Source: Aliamphritea spongicola (GTDB lineage: Bacteria > Pseudomonadota > Gammaproteobacteria > Pseudomonadales > Balneatricaceae). From it: 64,000 bases of DNA. Numbering within the stretch: the first letter of the stretch is position 1; every line of letters starts with the position of its first letter. The notes below the pieces were generated by a model. That model worked only from the letters and a program-made list of their open reading frames with translations, was not told the origin of the DNA and searched no databases. Positions 19,693 to 30,505 of this stretch are shown one piece after another. The stretch covers positions 1,736,001 to 1,800,000 of the forward strand of contig AP025283.1 in assembly GCA_024347235.1 (NCBI GenBank), given 5' to 3'. The translations under genes were made by a program, and so were the position numbers.

Positions 19693-22209
19693 TTAACTTT
19701 GTGATTTGACTGCTGTCACATCTGGCGGTGAAACCGGTTGCCTGGCAGCTTTAAGGGGCTGTTTCAGGCGCGATAGCCGCAGGGCATTTCCTACAACCAC
19801 CAGTGAGCTTGCAGACATGCCAATAGCAGCCATGTAAGGGGCAATTAGCCCGCTGGCAGCCAGCGGCAGGGCGATAATATTATACACCAGCGCCCAGGCC
19901 AAATTCTGGCGGATAATTCGCTGTGTTTTTCGCGTGGTTAAGTGCCTGTGGAAGGCGTTGCAGGTCACTGGAAATCAGCACCGCATCAGCGTTGGTCTTG
20001 GCAAGGTCTGTGGCTGCTCCCATGGCAATGGAAATCTGAGCGCCGGCCAGAACCGGGATATCGTTGATACCGTCACCGACCATGATGACCCGGGCACCGT
20101 CAGCCTGTAATTGCTGGACGTGCTGTAACTTTTCTTCCGGAGATACACCGGAGATGACCTGGTCGATATTCAGTTGCTGGGAGACGGCGCCGACAGCCGC
20201 GGAATTGTCACCTGTCAGCATGGTAACGGTCAGGCCTTGCTGTTGTAGCTTCTCAACAGACTGCGCAGCATATTTGCGAAGCGGATCGTTGAGACAGAAC
20301 CATGCCAGCGGTGTCTGTTCAGTAACGAGCAGGAGCCACTGACCATTATTATCCGGTGCATCCTGATAACTCAGCACCTGTGGGCAGTGAGCACTGGCAA
20401 ATTCTGGTTTACCAATTCTGTAAGTTACACCGTTGATATTACCTTCAAGGCCTTCGCCAATATGGTTCTGGAGGTCAGTGGCAGGAGTGATCTGAAATTC
20501 TTCCAGGTGACCATGGAAGGCTTTAGCGATCGGATGCTCGGAGTGAGCTTCCAGTGCTGCAGCAATATCAAGACATTCACTGTTATTCATCTCTCCCAGG
20601 CTGATGGTTTGCTGCAGGGACAGGTTCCCTTCAGTGAGCGTGCCGGTTTTATCAAACACTATATGGGTAGCGTTTGAGAGGCTTTCCAGAACATGCCCCG
20701 GGTAATAAGGATACCGTTTTCCCGCAGGGCACCGGTGGCGGCTGTCAGCGCAGTAGGGGTCGCCAGTGACAGTGCACAGGGGCAGGTAACAACCAGTACT
20801 GAGAGGGTGATCCAGAGTGCGTGTTCCGGGGCAATGTTCCACCAGATCAGCGCTACAGTGATGGCCGTAATTAATACGGCAGCAACAAAGTAACCGGCGA
20901 TCTTGTCAGCGGTTTTTGCCACGGCAGGTTTTTCCTGGTGGGCACGATCCAGCAACCGGACCACGGAAGACAGCTTAGATTCTGCGCCGACGTCAGTGAC
21001 TTCTATTTCCAGTGGGTTTTCAACATTAATGGTACCGCCAACAACTTTATCACCGGGTTGTTTGTTCAGCGGCAGGTATTCACCGGTGAGGGCTGATTCA
21101 TCGATGCTGCTGTTACCGGCAATAATAATGCCGTCGGCAGATACTGTATGTCCCGGTTTAACGATGACCCGGTCACCTGTTTTAAGGTCGGTGGCGGGAA
21201 TCAGTATTTCCTGTCCGTTACGGATGACCGTTGCGCTTGCCGGCAGCAGGTTGAGCAACGAGTTGCCTGCACGGCCGGTGCGGTGGCGGGCTTTCATTTC
21301 GAGGTAGCGGCCAACCAGCAGGAAGAAGGTGAACATGCTTACCGAGTCAAAATATACTTCACCGGTGGCGGTGGCTGTTGCCCATACACTGGCAGTGTAA
21401 GCACCGCCTATCGCTATAGAGACCGGCACATCCATGGTTAGGCTGCGGGTTTTCAGATCCCGCCATGCAGCATCAAAGAAAGGTCTTGCGGCATAAAACA
21501 CCACTGGCGTGGCAAGGACAAAGCTTGCCCAGCGAATGAAGGTGATAAATTGTTGTTCAAGCTGGTTGCTGCTGTCTGCATAAATGGCTGCGGCCAGCAT
21601 CATGATTTGCATGGTGAAGATGCCGGCAACGCCCAGGCGCCGGGTGGCGCGGCGGGTTTCTGCTGCCAGCAGCTGTTCTTCTTTATTGGGGTGGTACGGG
21701 TGACCCTGATAGCCAATCGAGTATATTGCGCCGAGAATTTTACTCAGGTCAATCTGATCAGGATTCCAGCTGATCTGAGCCCGGTGGTTGGTCATGTTGA
21801 CCGATGCCTGGGTAACCCCTTCCAGTGCGGAAAGGTGATGTTCCAGTAGCCATACACAGGCGGCGCAGGTAATGCCCTCAATGACCAGTGCCGCCTGTTT
21901 GCTGCCGTCACTTAGAGTATTGACGAAGCTTTGCTGGACTGAAGCTTCATCATATAGCTTTAGTTCCGCCAGGCGTTGCTGGGATTGGTTGCGGTCAGCA
22001 GTATTCGGTGACTGGGCATCACTGGTGCGGTGCTTGTAGTAGTTCTCAAGCCCGCCGGCAGCAATTGCTTCGGCAACTGCCTGACAACCCGGGCAGCACA
22101 TAGGCTGTAACTTGCCGTTTATTTCAGCGGCGTATCCGGAGTTGGCAGGTACGTCCAGGCCGCAGTGGAAACACAGCTGCGGCTGGTTAGCAGAAGATCT
22201 TTCAGACAT
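19693..22209 (-). CDS. ccoI: copper-transporting P1B-type ATPase CcoI
   Basis: Delivers copper for cbb3 oxidase assembly across the inner membrane. N-terminal metal site CFHCG..MCCPGCQAV, heavy-metal-associated domain with GITCAACVWLLEH near residue 111, TM helices, the phosphatase TGE (SALTGEYLP), the CPC ion site in VVTCPCALSLA, the phosphorylation site FDKTGTLTEG and MVGDGINDIPVL. Two frame breaks: near 20692 one G is missing, and near 19935 two bases are missing. Joined length is 839 aa. The start overlaps the ccoH stop by one base. Confidence 0.94.
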
Positions 22210-22727
22210 TAATTGGTCTTAAGCGGAATCAGTTCGAATGGGGTATCGTCATAAGGAGGGAATATGGACTGGCGAATCTGCCAGCTGCCGTCTTCTGGCT
22301 GCAGGATGACGTATTGTTTACCCAGAGGTTTGTGGTCGATACTGCCCAGATAGAGGCCATCACGGACCCGGCGCAGACTGACGGCAATGTCCCGGTCAGC
22401 CAGGGTTGCATGTACCAGATCCAGCGTCATGTTTTCTGGTTTCTGGGTGCCGCCGTCGCTGCTGAGTTCTACGCTGATATCACCCGTCAGAGAATCAATC
22501 TTAAGGATTGCTTTAACACCCAGGTCCGCTGCGGCCTGAATTTTGGAGTTGTCCTGTTTAATTTCTTTCGCATGTTTGACGTAGTCATCCCGTACCAGTG
22601 TGTCACGGGTAAAAATAGCGGCGGAAATATATACTGTGGAATACAGAAACGTTGCAATCAGAGGTGCAAGAATAAACCAAAGCCACGGCTGCTTATACCA
22701 TGGGGCGGCAGAATTAGGTTGGGACAT
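22209..22727 (-). CDS. ccoH: cbb3-type oxidase assembly protein CcoH (FixH)
   Basis: 172 aa, intact. One N-terminal membrane helix (WLWFILAPLIATFLYSTVYISA) anchors a periplasmic FixH domain with strands such as LDLVHATLADRDIAVSLRRV and DGSWQIRQSIF. CcoH stabilises the oxidase during assembly. It lies between ccoG and ccoI; a terminator-like hairpin stands before it. Confidence 0.9.
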   Translation of the reverse strand: MSQPNSAAPWYKQPWLWFILAPLIATFLYSTVYISAAIFTRDTLVRDDYVKHAKEIKQDNSKIQAAADLGVKAILKIDSLTGDISVELSSDGGTQKPENMTLDLVHATLADRDIAVSLRRVRDGLYLGSIDHKPLGKQYVILQPEDGSWQIRQSIFPPYDDTPFELIPLKTN

Positions 22728-22744
22728 GATCTTCCTTCAAAAGA

Positions 22745-22772
22745 TAAAAGCCGTCTCGGGCGAAACGGCTAT
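22745..22772 (-). terminator. hairpin between ccoG and ccoH, terminator or attenuator
   Basis: Read on the minus strand, AGCCGT..ACGGCT with TCG/CGA inside forms a stem followed by TTTTATC. It stands in the middle of ccoGHIS and could lower expression of ccoHIS relative to ccoG. Confidence 0.65.
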
Positions 22773-22803
22773 TTTAACTCACTCGGTGCTGTTAAGCATC
22801 GTT

Positions 22804-24225
22804 TTAGCGTCGATTGGTCGGTCCGATAAAGCGATTCTCTTCATCAACACTGATATCGGCATCGTCCAGCGCTTTAACATGGAACATAATGTTGTAGTTA
22901 GGGCGCTCCAGGTAGGCCGGTTTGATTTGTAGACGGACCGGGTGATCAAGAAGTTCCCTGAACGGATATTCACTTCACTGTCACTGATCATTTTCAGACC
23001 GTCGATACCGGTGACTTCAATGCTGTAGCGGTGGTCTTGCTGTGACTTGTTAGCCAGTTTCAGCATGTAGGCGTTTTCGATGGTGCCGTTGGACGCTTCA
23101 ATGTACAACTGGCCCCGGTCGCGGATGATATCGACTTCCAGCGGAACCCGGGCGTACAGGGTATAGCCGAAGGCAATGAACATTGCGCACATGGCGACAA
23201 AGTATCCCACCAGGCGAGGACGGAGGATGTGGGTTTTTCCGCCTTCAAGTGCGTGTTCAGTTGTGTAGCGAATCAGGCCGCGGTCATATCCCATGCGGTC
23301 CATAATGTCGTCACAGGCATCAACGCAGGCGCCACAGGCAACACATTCATATTGCAGGCCGTCACGGATATCGATGCCGACAGGGCAGACGTGAACGCAG
23401 TTACCGCAGTCAATACAGTCTCCCATGCCTGCCGCTTTGTAATCAAAGTTCTTTTTACGTTTGCCGCGGTTTTCACCCCGGGCTTCATCGTAGGATATAA
23501 CCAGTGTGTCCTGATCGAACATTACACTCTGGAAACGGGCGTAAGGGCACATGTAGATGCATACCTGTTCCCGTAACCAGCCGGCATTGGCGTAAGTGGC
23601 AACGATGAAGAAACCAATCCACCAGGTTTCCCATGGGCCAAGGTTAAAGGCCAGTAAGTCAGGGATCAGTTCACGGATCGGCGAAAAATATCCAACAAAG
23701 GCGATACCTGTTGCCGCAGCGATGATCAGCCAGAGGCTGTGCTTGGCAGCTTTGCGGAAGAATTTTTCTGCGCCCATCGGCTGCTTGTCACGCCGCATCC
23801 GAACGTTGCGGTCGCCTTCTGTAATCCGCTCAGCCCAGATAAAGAACCAGGTCCAGACGAATTGAGGGCAGGCGTAGCCACACCAGAGCCGGCCTGCAAA
23901 CACGGTTACGAAGAAGAGCACGAAAGCGAGAATAATTAATAGCCAGGACAGGAGGATGAAATCCTGGGGCCAGAAGGTGAAGTTAAATACGTGAAACTGA
24001 CGGTTTGGCAGATCAAAGAGTACAGCCTGCTGGCCATTCCACTGTAACCATGAGAAACCGTAGAACATAGCCAGCATGATGAAGCCGGAAATGGTGCGGA
24101 AGTTCTTAAAAACCTTTGTAGTACTTTACATAGATATGGACCCGTTTGGCGTACAGGTCATATGTTTCTGGAGCGCCGTTGTTCTTGCTCTTTGGGGTAA
24201 CATCTTTTACTGGTATTTGATTCAT
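22804..24225 (-). CDS. ccoG: cbb3 oxidase accessory ferredoxin-like protein CcoG (FixG/RdxA)
   Basis: Membrane-bound protein that reduces copper for the oxidase. Five hydrophobic segments, the CxxxP-like CGYACPQFVWT and CIYMCPYARFQS, and two [4Fe-4S] motifs CIDCGNCVHVCPVGI and CVACGACVDACDD. A FixG C-terminal Ig-like domain follows. The frame changes near 24113 (T/A run, net one base) and near 22950 (one G missing), after which the true C-terminus is DEENRFIGPTNRR. About 474 aa. The start MNQIPVKDVTPKSKNNG is at 24225. Separated from ccoP by a strong terminator, so ccoGHIS is a separate unit. Confidence 0.93.
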
Positions 24226-24390
24226 ACCAATCCTCACCATTAGTCGTCGAATACAGGCTAACACATTGGAGCATAAAGAGTTTTGGCATTTTTGTGAGCG
24301 GGGGTAAAACAGAAAAGGCTGTGCTCACAGTCCGTGTATTAGCAAACGCGAATATTATACGCCCATTCCTCTGGCTGAAAACCTCAGGCA

Positions 24391-24425
24391 AAAAAGGCGA
24401 TATGTAGTTTAACATATCGCCTTTT
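24391..24425 (-). terminator. terminator of the ccoNOQP operon
   Basis: The stem AAAAGGCGATATGT / ACATATCGCCTTTT with loop TAAACT (minus strand) continues into T6, 18 bases past the ccoP stop. It is a strong intrinsic terminator. Confidence 0.9.
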
Positions 24426-24442
24426 ATTGATCTAAGCCAGTC

Positions 24443-25330
24443 TTATTTATTTGACAGGCTGTACACGTAAGATGTGATCAGGTGGATCTTGTCGTCGCTC
24501 AGCAGGTCTTTATGAGCTGGCATTACGCCGCTGCGACCAACACGGATAGTGTGGCTGATCTGTTCGAAAGAACCGCCGTATAACCATACGTCGTCTGTCA
24601 GGTTAGGTGCACCCAGTGCCTGAACACCTTTAGCATCCTGGCCGTGACAAGCTGTACACAGAGCCTGGAACTGCTGTTCACCACGTGCAGCGGCTTCAGC
24701 ATCAGCGTTCTTGCCGCTCAGTGACATTACGTAGTTAGTCATGTCACGTACACCTTCTTCACCCAGTACTTCGCCCCATGGAGGCATTGCACCGGTACGG
24801 CCTGCAGCAATAGTAGCCTTGATGGTGTCAGCGTCGCCGCCGTACAGCCAGTCAGCGTCAGTCAGGTTAGGGAAGCCGTGTGCGCCGGAACCTGTTGTGC
24901 CGTGGCACAGAGAACAGTTGTTGGCGAACATGCGCTGGCCCATTTTCAGACCTTCAGGCTGAGACTGCAGTTCTTCAACAGACATTGCAGAATACTTGGC
25001 GAAAACCGGACGGTATGTTTCTTCCGCGTAAGCTACTTCTTCTTCATACTGGGTAATCTGTGTCCAGCCGAAGAAGCCTTTGAAGTTACCCAGACCCGGG
25101 TACAACAGCAGGTAAGCTAAACCGAAGATGATAGTGGCAACAAACATCTGTAACCACCAGCCTGGCATTGGGTTGTCATACTCTTCGATACCATCGAATG
25201 TATGACCGGTTGTTTCTTCGGTCGCCCCTTTGTGGACTTCACTCTTGCGAGTAGACCAAAGCAGGGCAGCGCAACCGCCAATTACGCCCAGCGTAATTAC
25301 ACTTACCCAGATGCTCCAAAAATCACTCAT
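24443..25330 (-). CDS. ccoP: cbb3-type cytochrome c oxidase subunit III (diheme cytochrome c)
   Basis: 295 aa, intact. Two membrane segments near residues 8-25 and 58-78, then two class I cytochrome c domains with heme sites CSLCH (about residue 138) and CTACH (about residue 224), and distal Met in GAMPPWG and GVMPAHK. CcoP passes electrons to CcoO and CcoN. Its ATG overlaps the ccoQ stop (TAATG). Last gene of the ccoNOQP unit. Confidence 0.96.
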   Translation of the reverse strand: MSDFWSIWVSVITLGVIGGCAALLWSTRKSEVHKGATEETTGHTFDGIEEYDNPMPGWWLQMFVATIIFGLAYLLLYPGLGNFKGFFGWTQITQYEEEVAYAEETYRPVFAKYSAMSVEELQSQPEGLKMGQRMFANNCSLCHGTTGSGAHGFPNLTDADWLYGGDADTIKATIAAGRTGAMPPWGEVLGEEGVRDMTNYVMSLSGKNADAEAAARGEQQFQALCTACHGQDAKGVQALGAPNLTDDVWLYGGSFEQISHTIRVGRSGVMPAHKDLLSDDKIHLITSYVYSLSNK

Positions 25331-25516
25331 TATTTGTTTCTCCCGTTACTGGCCCTTTCAGACTCATCACTTGCAGCTTTATCTTCATCGGCGAAGGGCA
25401 GTTGTGATGCATCATCAAACCTTTTTTGTTGCCGGGCAGTAATACCCAGATAAAAGGCCTATGAAGGTAATCAGCATGATTACCGGAATGAATGGGCCGT
25501 AAACTTCGTAGCTCAC
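25330..25516 (-). CDS. ccoQ: cbb3-type oxidase subunit IV
   Basis: Small CcoQ subunit that stabilises the complex. It begins with GTG at 25516 (MSYEVYGPFIPVIMLITFIGLF), five bases after the ccoO stop. Two single-base losses, T5 to T4 near 25457 and A7 to A6 near 25428, break the frame; restored, it reads 62 aa with one membrane helix followed by KKRFDDASQLPFADED, the family signature. It ends one base inside the ccoP start. Confidence 0.8.
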
Positions 25517-25521
25517 TGTAA

Positions 25522-26141
25522 TTACCGCTTGTTGTTGTAGACGGAGTGAAGCTTGCCTAGCGACTGCAGATAAGCAACAACAGCTTCAATTTCAGTCTTA
25601 CCTTTCACTTCTTCACCAGCATTAGCGATCTGCTCATCGGTGTAAGGTACGCCAAAACTCTTAAAGACTGTCAGCTTGGCTGAAGTGTCTTTCCATCCAG
25701 CTTGTTTTCAAACAACCATGGGTAGGACGGCATTTTAGATTCAGGAACTACGTCACGCGGGTTGTACAGGTGAGCACGGTGCCAGTCATCACTGTAACGG
25801 CCGCCAACACGGGCCAGATCAGGACCGGTACGCTTGGAACCCCACAGGAATGGGTGCTCCCAAACGCCTTCGTTGGCTGTTGAGTAGTGACCGTAGCGCT
25901 CAGTTTCCGCACGGAAAGGACGAATCATCTGAGAGTGACAGGTGTTACAGCCTTCACGGATGTAGATGTCACGGCCTTCCATTTCAAGAGCGGTGTACGG
26001 GCGTAAGCCTTCAATTGGCTTAGTCGTAGATTTACTAAAGAACAGGGGGACGATTTCAGCAAGGCCACCACCGCTGATCACCAGGATGATCAGCAGAACC
26101 ATTATGCCAATGTTCTTTTCAATCGTTTCGTGTTTGATCAT
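25522..26141 (-). CDS. ccoO: cbb3-type cytochrome c oxidase subunit II (monoheme cytochrome c)
   Basis: An N-terminal membrane anchor ([25 protein letters not shown]) is followed by one heme site [12 protein letters not shown] near residue 66 and the family segments [30 protein letters not shown] and [16 protein letters not shown] (axial Met). The frame breaks near 25690, one A missing in the A run. Joined length is 206 aa. It lies 18 bases after ccoN. Confidence 0.95.
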
Positions 26142-26159
26142 TTCAATCTGCTCCTGAAC

Positions 26160-27594
26160 TTACGCTGCTTGTGCTGACGCGTCGGCGGCTGGCGCCTTGC
26201 TGTCTTTACGCACTGTCTGCCAGACGTTGTATGCCATTAAGAACATACCGGTCAGGAAGAAAGCACCGCCAAGTGCACGTACGAAGTAGCCAGGGTGGCT
26301 TGCTTCCAGTGCTTCAACGAAGCTGTAGGTCAGAGTGCCGTCTTCGTTAACTGCACGCCACATCAGACCCTGCAGGATACCGTTAACCCACATCGCGCAG
26401 ATGTACAGTACAGTACCGATAGTTGCCAGCCAGAAGTGGGTGTTGATCAGTCCAACACTGTACATCTGAGCCTTGCCCCAAAGGCGCGGAATCATGTGAT
26501 AAACAGCACCGATAGAGATCATTGCTACCCAGCCCAGTGCACCGGCGTGTACGTGGCCTACAGTCCAGTCAGTGTAGTGAGACAGCGCGTTTACTGTCTT
26601 GATAGACATCATCGGACCTTCGAAGGTAGACATACCGTAGAAAGACAGAGATACAACCAGGAAGCGCAGTACCGGATCGGTGCGCAGCTTGTGCCATGCG
26701 CCGGACAGGGTCATCATACCGTTGATCATACCGCCCCAGGATGGTGCCAGCAGGATCAGGGACATAACCATTGCTACAGACTGAGTCCAGTCAGGCAGCG
26801 CTGTGTAGTGCAGGTGGTGACCACCGGCCCACATGTAAGTAGCGATCAGAGCCCAGAAGTGAACGATAGACAGACGGTAAGAGTAGATCGGACGTTCAGC
26901 CTGCTTAGGTACGAAGTAGTACATCATGCCCAGGAAGCCTGCAGTCAGGAAGAAGCCTACTGCGTTATGGCCGTACCACCACTGTACCATCGCATCAATC
27001 GCACCCGGGTAAACAGAGTAAGATTTGAAGCCGGACAGTGAAACCGGTACTGCAGCGCTGTTTACAATGTGTAATACCGCAACCGTAATAATGAAGGCCA
27101 TGTAGAACCAGTTACCCACATAGATGTGGGAGGTCTTACGGATCTTAACAGTTCCAAGGAATACGATTGCATATGCAACCCATACAATGGTGATCAGGAT
27201 ATCGATCGGCCATTCCAGTTCAGCGTATTCTTTAGAAGACGTAATACCTAAAGGTAAGGTGATAGCAGCGGCAACGATAACTAACTGCCAGCCCCAGAAT
27301 GTAAATGCGGCAAGTTTGTCTGAAATCAGACGAACCTGGCAGGTACGCTGTACCACGTAGTAAGAGGTGGCAAATAACGCGCAGCCTCAAATGCAAAGAT
27401 AACAGCATTGGTATGCAATGGACGTAAACGACCATAGGTTAACCAAGCAGTATCAAAGTTTAATGCAGGCCATACTAACTGGGAGGCAATTAAGACGCCC
27501 ACGGCCATTCAACAATGCCCCATACCACTGTCATGATGGCGAATTGACGCACCACCTTGTAATTGTAGGTTGGGTGTTCAGCTGCAGTGCTCAT
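26160..27594 (-). CDS. ccoN: cbb3-type cytochrome c oxidase catalytic subunit I
   Basis: Heme-copper oxidase core in the inner membrane, high-affinity terminal oxidase for low oxygen. Twelve membrane helices. The heme and CuB ligands lie in [13 protein letters not shown] (with the cross-linked Tyr nearby), [10 protein letters not shown] and [10 protein letters not shown]. The frame breaks near 27510 and near 27385, one G missing each, leaving [15 protein letters not shown] at 27594 as start. Joined length is 478 aa. First gene of ccoNOQP, with a perfect FNR box about 300 bases upstream. Confidence 0.96.
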
Positions 27595-28045
27595 ATCAGG
27601 CTCTCATCAACAAGCTATTAATAAGGTTTAGAAAGTAAAATTTCCGGGGCTATTATCATGAAATAGCCCTAGTATTTCAATGCGTTTACAGGATTAGTTG
27701 CGACAGTTTGTCACATTAAATATGTCGTCTTTTACTTAGATTGAGCATTTGGTAAACAACTTTTTGTTTTTATCTGTTTGATTTTAAATGATATTTTTTG
27801 GTCTTGGGCGATGGGCGAACTGGTGTGTTTGCAGGATTGGCAATAGGCTTGCTGGGGTACCTTTTATACTTAACGGGGGCTTTCTTGATGTAGATCAAGT
27901 ACATCATATGAGATTAAGTATTAGCCCAAAGTCTATAGTTCGAGTTTTCAGATGCTTACAGTGCTTTCTCGCGTGTAACCGGACTATTGCTATATAGGTA
28001 CGGGAAATCAGGCTATAATCGCCGCTTTTTGTGACAGGCAGTTTG
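27595..28045. other. divergent intergenic region between ccoN and the hydrolase gene
   Basis: About 450 bases of AT-rich DNA with the FNR box at 27885. No convincing gene: the one open frame (27788-27997, plus) has no family features and runs over the FNR box. The promoter for ccoN likely begins near 27855, giving a 5' leader of roughly 260 bases. Confidence 0.5.
27863..27898 (-). promoter_or_regulatory. FNR/Anr box and -10 element of the ccoNOQP promoter
   Basis: TTGATGTAGATCAA (27885-27898) is a perfect match to the consensus TTGATNNNNATCAA. On the minus strand TATAAA (27863-27868) follows 16 bases later as a candidate -10 box. The box centre would be near -36 to -41, the usual place for FNR class II activation. 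Confidence 0.75.
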
Positions 28046-28660
28046 ATGTTAACTGATGGAAAAGCGGGGCGGGCGCGTATTTTGTTCGCCCATGGTGCCG
28101 GGGCACCGATGGACAGCGACTTTATGGCAGATGTGGCCCACCGTCTGGCAAGCGATGATATTGAAGTGATTCGTTTTGAGTTTCCCTATATGCAGAAGCG
28201 CCGTGAAGACGGTAAACGCCGTCCGCCGGACCGGCAGCCTAAATTGCTTGAGCATTTCCAGCAGCTGATCGCGACGTATTCACAGGATAACGTCCCGTTA
28301 TATCTGGCCGGTAAATCTATGGGCGGGCGAATGGCGACGATGCTGGCAGATCTTCCGGAAGTATCCGGTTGCTTTGTTTTTGGCTATCCGTTTTATGCTC
28401 CCGGGAAGCAGGATAAGCTGAGGACTGAACATTTAGAGACCACAACAGGCTCTGTCAGTATCTTTCAGGGTACCCGTGATCCGATGGGCAAGCAGGAAGT
28501 CGTCAGTGATTACACGCTGGCTGACGGAATCAACGTCTATTGGCTGGAGGACGGCGATCATGATCTCAAGCCCCGTAAAGCCAGTGGTCTGACCCAGCAG
28601 CAACATCTCGAATACGCGGTTGCACAGTGTCAGCAGATTTGCCTCTCAACATCACTCTGA
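28046..28660 (+). CDS. alpha/beta hydrolase of the KANL3/Tex30 type
   Basis: The protein begins MLTDGKAGRARILFAHGAGAPMDSDF, with the HGAGAP oxyanion segment typical of this group. The nucleophile elbow is in YLAGKSMGGRMATML (GKSMGG), and late conserved His in LEDGDHDLKPRK. 205 aa, intact. Such small cytoplasmic hydrolases are widespread but have no proven substrate. A GTG at 28031 could be an earlier start. It is followed after 17 bases by rlmM. Confidence 0.75.
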   Translation: MLTDGKAGRARILFAHGAGAPMDSDFMADVAHRLASDDIEVIRFEFPYMQKRREDGKRRPPDRQPKLLEHFQQLIATYSQDNVPLYLAGKSMGGRMATMLADLPEVSGCFVFGYPFYAPGKQDKLRTEHLETTTGSVSIFQGTRDPMGKQEVVSDYTLADGINVYWLEDGDHDLKPRKASGLTQQQHLEYAVAQCQQICLSTSL

Positions 28661-28677
28661 AATCAGTCAGGACTTTT

Positions 28678-29728
28678 ATGAATCATTTATTACTTTATTG
28701 CCGCCCGGGTTTTGAGAAAGAGTGCGCGGCTGAAATACGGGATGTTGCTGAGGCAGAAGGTATCTACGGATATTGTAAGCTGGAAGATAACAGTGGTTAT
28801 GTACTGTATGTCACCCACGAGTCGGGTGCCGCACTGCGCCTGGTTGATGAAGCTGATTTCAGCAAACTGATTTTTGCCCGTCAGTGGGTTGCCTGTTTAC
28901 CTGTGGTTGATGAGATTTCTGCAGATGACCGTATCTCTCCGTTGCTTGAAAAGGTTGCAGAGCTGCCGCCTTGTCAGTCAGTAATGGTTGAGCCTGCAGA
29001 TACAACTGACGGACGTGAAATGCAGCGTTTCTGTAACAGCTTCAGTTCTGCGTTCAGTCAAAAACTGCGCCGCAGTAAGTTACTGGCGGATGCTAACCCG
29101 TATCGGTTGCATATTTTTGCGCTGACCGGCACATGTTTCTATCTGGGGTTGCCCCGGTTGAAAATTCTGCCCCCTGGCCAATGGGGATCATGCGGCTTAA
29201 GTTTCCGAATGCGGCACCGAGCCGTTCTACTCTGAAGTTAGAGGAAGCCTGGCACTGGTTTGTACCGCCCCATGAATGGCAGCATTACATCAGTGGTGGT
29301 CTGAAAGCGGCTGATTTAGGAGCTGCCCGGGAGGCTGGACCTGGCAGTTGGTTAAACAAAATATGTTTGTGACGGCTGTGGATAATGGTCCGATGGCTGA
29401 GTCATTGATGGAAAGTGGTCAGGTGACCCATAAGCCTGAAGATGCTTTTACCTTTCAGCCGGCTAAGAATTTGGACTGGATGGTGTGCGATATTGTGGAT
29501 AAGCCCGCCCGCGTGACAGATCTGATGATCCGGTGGCTGGTGAATGGCTGGTGTCGGGAAACCGTTTTTAATCTTAAATTGCCGATGAAACAGCGTTATA
29601 CAGAGGTGCGCAGCTGTCTGGCAATGATTGAGACGGCGTTGGAGGAGGCTGGCTTTAAGTATCGTATGGCGGCCAAGCATCTTTATCATGACCGGGAAGA
29701 AATTACCTGTCACATCAGGATTCTTTAA
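28678..29728 (+). CDS. rlmM: 23S rRNA (cytidine-2498-2'-O)-methyltransferase
   Basis: RlmM methylates C2498 of 23S rRNA. The N-terminus [20 protein letters not shown] is a THUMP-like domain. The Rossmann SAM motif [27 protein letters not shown] (Asp of the K-D-K-E set) and [11 protein letters not shown] with [11 protein letters not shown] follow. The frame breaks near 29165 and near 29328 (CCCGGGAGG, one base missing). Joined length about 350 aa, near 366 in E. coli. Confidence 0.92.
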
Positions 29729-29749
29729 TTCTTCCCGGTGTGCAGGGAT

Positions 29750-30031
29750 TTACTGTTCCAGGACGGTGATTTTCTCTTCCCGCTGAAGCATCGGTGAGAT
29801 GGTTGCCATCATGCTCTGGCGTTCAGACGAGGAATACCAGCGCTGCCAGTCCTGCACTGAGCGGTAATTCGCCAGTACGATACGGTGATTGTGATCAAAT
29901 GCATTACGCAGAGATTCGCCGGAGACAAAGCCGTGGGCCTGCATAGCCTGGGCCAGCGTGCTACAGGCTGCTTGTTCATAATGTTCTTCTAAGTCATCGG
30001 CAATGTGACGTTCGATGATAACGCGGATCAT
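29750..30031 (-). CDS. antibiotic-biosynthesis-monooxygenase-like (ABM) domain protein
   Basis: 93 aa, intact. MIRVIIERHIADDLEEHYEQ starts the typical ABM/dimeric alpha-beta barrel strand, followed by a helix and AFDHNHRIVLANYRSVQDWQRWYSSSER, where the WQRWxxSxER pattern closes the fold. Such proteins form dimers and may bind heme or quinones. The gene stands alone between rlmM and tusA on the opposite strand. Confidence 0.75.
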   Translation of the reverse strand: MIRVIIERHIADDLEEHYEQAACSTLAQAMQAHGFVSGESLRNAFDHNHRIVLANYRSVQDWQRWYSSSERQSMMATISPMLQREEKITVLEQ

Positions 30032-30149
30032 GTTAGGCTCCTTTTATAGTCCTGACTATAAGCGTAACATTTTCCGTGACCTGAATGGGTTTTGCTGGAA
30101 CAAATTATTTGCGACAATAGCGACCTGTTAATATGAGGTTGTACATAGA

Positions 30150-30401
30150 ATGGTTGAAGTGAAAGCAGACCACGTCATGGATGCCTGTGGCTTATATTGC
30201 CCGGAGCCCGTGATGCTGTTGCACAATAAAGTACGTGAGATGATCTCCGGTGAGGTGTTGCAGGTACTGGCAACAGATCCTTCGACGCAGCGGGATATTC
30301 CTAAGTTCTGTACCTTTCTGGGGCATGAGCTTATTGCGCAGGACGCGGATGACGAACGATTTTTTATTATATTCGCAAAGGCGAATAACGACTTTATTTA
30401 A
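30150..30401 (+). CDS. tusA: TusA-family sulfur carrier protein
   Basis: 83 aa, intact. MDACGLYCPEPVMLLHNKVR has the catalytic Cys in CGLYCPEPVM. TusA takes persulfide sulfur from IscS for tRNA thiolation and other uses. The rest, STQRDIPKFCTFLGHELIAQ, matches the SirA/TusA two-layer fold. No partner genes of the TusBCDE relay are next to it. Confidence 0.93.
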   Translation: MVEVKADHVMDACGLYCPEPVMLLHNKVREMISGEVLQVLATDPSTQRDIPKFCTFLGHELIAQDADDERFFIIFAKANNDFI

Positions 30402-30505
30402 AATTTAACTGTACAGCTTCGCTGATGTACGTAATATCAGCTCTCTGTATGGTAATACCAAGTTTTAGTCCGGCAACAGCCCGGTAAGTAACGAGAGAAC
30501 TCATT

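Noticed and set aside
22779..22803. Longer ccoG end (stop at 22779)
   Set aside because: The frame ending at 22779 gives an unusual tail; after restoring one G the family-like end FIGPTNRR stops at 22804.
26295..27041. Plus-strand open frame of 248 codons
   Set aside because: Antisense to ccoN, with His/Gln/Arg-rich random composition.
27788..27997. Open frame between ccoN and the hydrolase
   Set aside because: It runs across the FNR box, has no ribosome site and no recognisable protein features.
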